A DNA stretch of 64,000 bases from Phenylobacterium sp. (GTDB taxonomy: Bacteria; Pseudomonadota; Alphaproteobacteria; Caulobacterales; Caulobacteraceae), in contig JAGOQB010000010.1 of NCBI GenBank assembly GCA_017991675.1, forward strand, positions 18,344-82,343. The letters are read 5' to 3'. A program made the position numbers and the translations under genes. The notes beneath the pieces were generated by a model. The model was given only the letters and a program-made list of their open reading frames with translations, searched no databases and was not told the DNA's origin. Position 1 is the stretch's first letter. Every line of letters begins with the position of its first letter. Below, in pieces: positions 61,840-64,000 of the stretch.

Positions 61840-63225
61840 CTAATCGATGAGGAGTTCGATGCTAGAAATCGAGACCCCTGGTCGCACGAGCACGGCGTAC
61901 GCCTCGCCGCTTTCGGGCTTCGGCGCCTTCATCCGTCCGTCGATGCCCGGATAAGCGTCCTGAAAGAACGCCGTCCGCCCGCCACCTTCCTGCAGTTCGC
62001 CAAGCAGTCCTGTGCTCACGCCCTGGCGTAGGCGGGCCCGCCGATAGGCGTGATTTCCGGCCTCGAGCGGCGCGAGAAGCGGGACTACTACGTCCTCTCC
62101 GCGCCAGGTCTCACCATGGGACTCGAAGGTCTGCAGCCGCGCGGCGTCCTCGCCGATGGCAACCTGAACTCGACCGCGCTGACTCGGCCCTTCCAGCGCG
62201 GGTAGGCCCATCGGTCGATCAATCTCGGTGATCGCGACGGAGGTCCGGAACGCGCCAGCCGCCCCCAGCAGGCGGCCCACCTGCATCCGGACGATGGGTT
62301 CGCGCAGTTCCTGTAGCTTCACAGTCGAAGCGATCTCGACAGCTTCTTCCTGCTCTGGAGCCGGATCCATCACGGTCGTCTGCGCGCCACGGGCGTTGGT
62401 TTCCAGAGTGAGTAAGGAGCCAACTACGAGCCGTTGGCCCACCACTCTGCGCTCCGCGGCGGGAGTGCCGAAGACGAGGGAGCGCTTCTGGTCCTGGCCA
62501 GCTGCCATCGCCTTCGCGAGCGCGGATTCAGAACTCTGTGTGCCCTTGATCTCGATGATGTGTGTCTTCCCGCGCTGATCGGTGGCGGCGAAGTCCGCCA
62601 TTTTCATTGACCCGACCTTTGGCGGCAGTCCACCGGACGACGCTAGCAGGCCGAGACCGTTCATCCGATGCAGGAAGGCGCGCCCGTCGACGCAGGCGAC
62701 GTAGTCGAACGCGCTGTAGAGCACGGACATCCCGAGGCCGACGCCGAAGTCGTCGCTCGCGATCGCCTTCTGGTGCGCATCGGTCTCCTTCCAACCGCTT
62801 CGGAACTTCAATTGCGGGCTGTCCGAGATGGCGTGAAGATACCGCAGAAGCGGCCACATCCGAGCGACTCCAGACTGTATGTTGAGCACCGGTGTCGTGT
62901 GCTCGCCGATGCGAAGCAGCATATCAAGTAGATGAATGGGATACGGACCTCGCAACGCCGCTAGCGGTCGCGGAAGGGGATGCCTGAATCCCGGCGGCTG
63001 CGACCGCCAGCTCGGCGTGTCGACGTGAACCGCGATGGCGCGATTGAAGGCGCTCACAATCCCCCGCGTTGCGAAGCTTCCAGGGTAAACTGGATCGTAG
63101 GCGTTGTGCTGGCTAGTCCGGTGTCCGGCTGTTTTCTTCGTCAGCTTGGATTGCGGGCCGGCAGCATCCACTGTTTGAATGTAATTGAACGTACCGCAAG
63201 TCGCACCTAGAGCACGACAGTGCAA
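61840..63225 (-). CDS. Uncharacterised protein with a possible PD-(D/E)xK nuclease motif
   Basis: 461 aa from a TTG start; the start is uncertain. Not a family I recognise. The middle has MADFAATDQRGKTHIIEIKG (about residue 210), fitting the D...ExK active site of PD-(D/E)xK nucleases, followed by an Ala/Lys-rich helix. The N-terminal half (FRHPLPRPLAALRGPYPIHL, NIQSGVARMWPLLRYLHA) and C-terminal half are unlike known nucleases. It lies in a segment bounded by an IS end and may belong to a defence-type locus; that is inference. Confidence 0.5.
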   Translation of the reverse strand: MHCRALGATCGTFNYIQTVDAAGPQSKLTKKTAGHRTSQHNAYDPVYPGSFATRGIVSAFNRAIAVHVDTPSWRSQPPGFRHPLPRPLAALRGPYPIHLLDMLLRIGEHTTPVLNIQSGVARMWPLLRYLHAISDSPQLKFRSGWKETDAHQKAIASDDFGVGLGMSVLYSAFDYVACVDGRAFLHRMNGLGLLASSGGLPPKVGSMKMADFAATDQRGKTHIIEIKGTQSSESALAKAMAAGQDQKRSLVFGTPAAERRVVGQRLVVGSLLTLETNARGAQTTVMDPAPEQEEAVEIASTVKLQELREPIVRMQVGRLLGAAGAFRTSVAITEIDRPMGLPALEGPSQRGRVQVAIGEDAARLQTFESHGETWRGEDVVVPLLAPLEAGNHAYRRARLRQGVSTGLLGELQEGGGRTAFFQDAYPGIDGRMKAPKPESGEAYAVLVRPGVSISSIELLID

Positions 63226-63281
63226 GGAAGAGCAGCCGACGCGGCGGGGGAAGCAGATCTATCGGGCCCGGAAAGCGACGC

Positions 63282-63896
63282 GTGACAGACGATCAGATCG
63301 CTGATGATCCCGGTAGCCGTTCCTATGATCGCGCGATGGCCTTCATACGCCGCTTCTATGACCGCCAACGGATCGAGCTCGGTCAGTCGACGCCTGGCTA
63401 TATGGTCGCGGCCGAGGCGGACAGGGACATTAGCAATGCCGAACTCGCGCCGCTCTTCGCCTTCGTCGACGAACTTACCGCCTTGTTCCGGTTTCTGTCA
63501 TTAGGATTGATCGCCGCGGTGCCAAATCCGACGGCCGACAGCATCTTGTTCTATCGGGTTTGCGTGAAGGCTATGTCCAATTTGGCCTCCATCCGGTCAC
63601 TATGCGCGCTTGGTTTCGACGGCAATGCCCGCATCCAGCTGCGACTTCACTACGAGACGATGGTGCTGTGGTCGCGGCTCCGCATCGATACTGACGCGAG
63701 GCGAGTGTTTCATGATGCGGTCACTCCGAAAGCAGCCAACCACTTTTGGCATACTCACCTACGCGATCGGAAATCTGAGAAGGCGCTAGTTGCCTTTGCA
63801 TCTGAAAGTGGCGGCTGGATCGGCGCTGAGGAGCCGTTCGCCGCCCGCACCGCGACCCTTCTCGGAGTCTCGTTGTCAAACGGCGTTCAAAACTGA
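63282..63896 (+). CDS. Truncated uncharacterised helical protein (DUF5677-like), cut by an IS
   Basis: 204 codons from a GTG start. The region ASIRSLCALGFDGNARIQLR followed by LHYETMVLWSRL resembles DUF5677/HEPN-like helical proteins. The last residues (about seven, from SLSNGVQN on) and the stop belong to the IS21-type end starting near 63874, so the natural C-terminus is lost. Divergent from the nuclease-like gene. Function unknown. Confidence 0.5.
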   Translation: MTDDQIADDPGSRSYDRAMAFIRRFYDRQRIELGQSTPGYMVAAEADRDISNAELAPLFAFVDELTALFRFLSLGLIAAVPNPTADSILFYRVCVKAMSNLASIRSLCALGFDGNARIQLRLHYETMVLWSRLRIDTDARRVFHDAVTPKAANHFWHTHLRDRKSEKALVAFASESGGWIGAEEPFAARTATLLGVSLSNGVQN

Positions 63897-64000
63897 CCCC
63901 CGATCGGCGTCCAATATTGACCCCTCTAGCCTCTGTTCCCGGACCGGCGGCGAGGCGCGTAGCGGTCAGCTAGCGCAGCGCGTCGCCGCCTAGTGAGCCG
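63874..64000. mobile_element. End of an IS21-family-like insertion sequence, continuing past the window
   Basis: Begins with TGTCAAAC and carries two direct repeats, CGGCGTTCAAAACTGACCCC (63881-63900) and CGGCGTCCAATATTGACCCC (63905-63924). The multiple TCAAxxxTGACCCC repeats are typical of IS21-type termini. No transposase is within the window. The element interrupts the gene at 63282. Confidence 0.65.

Noticed and set aside
63876-63890. TCAAACGGCGTTCAA, similar to the catabolic palindrome
   Set aside because: It is part of the IS terminal repeats (TCAAxxxTGACCCC series), and the outer TCGAA/TTCGA arms do not match.

Overview
The window looks like chromosome of a high-GC alphaproteobacterium, most likely Caulobacteraceae (Caulobacter/Phenylobacterium type). 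This is inferred from an RsaD/RsaE-like type I secretion pair beside an RTX protein and a surface-polysaccharide cluster, a phoR-pstC-pstA-pstB-phoU-phoB block without pstS, a PEPxxWA-CTERM protein, and TonB-dependent receptors used as nutrient ports. No rRNA gene or marker protein allows a species call.

Layout. (1) 1-21 kb, cell surface: glycosyltransferases and a repeat-only protein, a type I secretion ABC/membrane-fusion pair, an RTX calcium-binding protein with a strong terminator, an M23 peptidase and a sulfotransferase, then a tightly overlapping operon (12.7-18.4 kb) for a CDP-6-deoxyhexose that is probably C-methylated, and a large TPR-GT41 glycosyltransferase. (2) 21-34 kb, anion uptake: a sulfate-binding protein and a phosphate-type porin, divergent phoR, a TonB receptor, and pstCAB-phoU-phoB; Pho-box-like repeats lie in both divergent intergenic regions. 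(3) 34-38 kb, a boundary: tRNA-Gly(CCC) followed by fragments of a MetE-like gene and trbI, a dispersed repeat, and a nitronate monooxygenase/enoyl-CoA hydratase pair. (4) 38-61.3 kb, a catabolic region: TonB receptor with a frameshifted signal peptide, Baeyer-Villiger-type monooxygenase, SDR, alcohol and aldehyde dehydrogenases, acyl-CoA synthetase, two hot-dog hydratases, two acyl-CoA dehydrogenases, an Ltp2-like thiolase with DUF35 partner, two MFS transporters, two TetR regulators, and a P450 with its ferredoxin. (5) 61.3-64 kb, accessory DNA: a PD-(D/E)xK-like protein and a gene cut off by an IS21-type element end at the right edge.

How it fits together. The catabolic genes can be ordered as uptake, P450 hydroxylation, alcohol then aldehyde oxidation, CoA activation, dehydrogenation, hydration and retro-aldol or thiolytic cleavage, resembling steroid side-chain degradation (ChsE/ChsH/Ltp2 logic). 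The substrate is not known and no steroid ring-degradation genes are visible.

The main new observation is a 15-bp palindrome, consensus TCGAACGnCGTTCGA, found in degenerate form at nine intergenic places between 38 and 56 kb, in front of most transcription units of the catabolic region and often preceded by CTTG. It looks like the operator of one regulon, and the TetR gene at 55.5 kb is the best candidate for its repressor.
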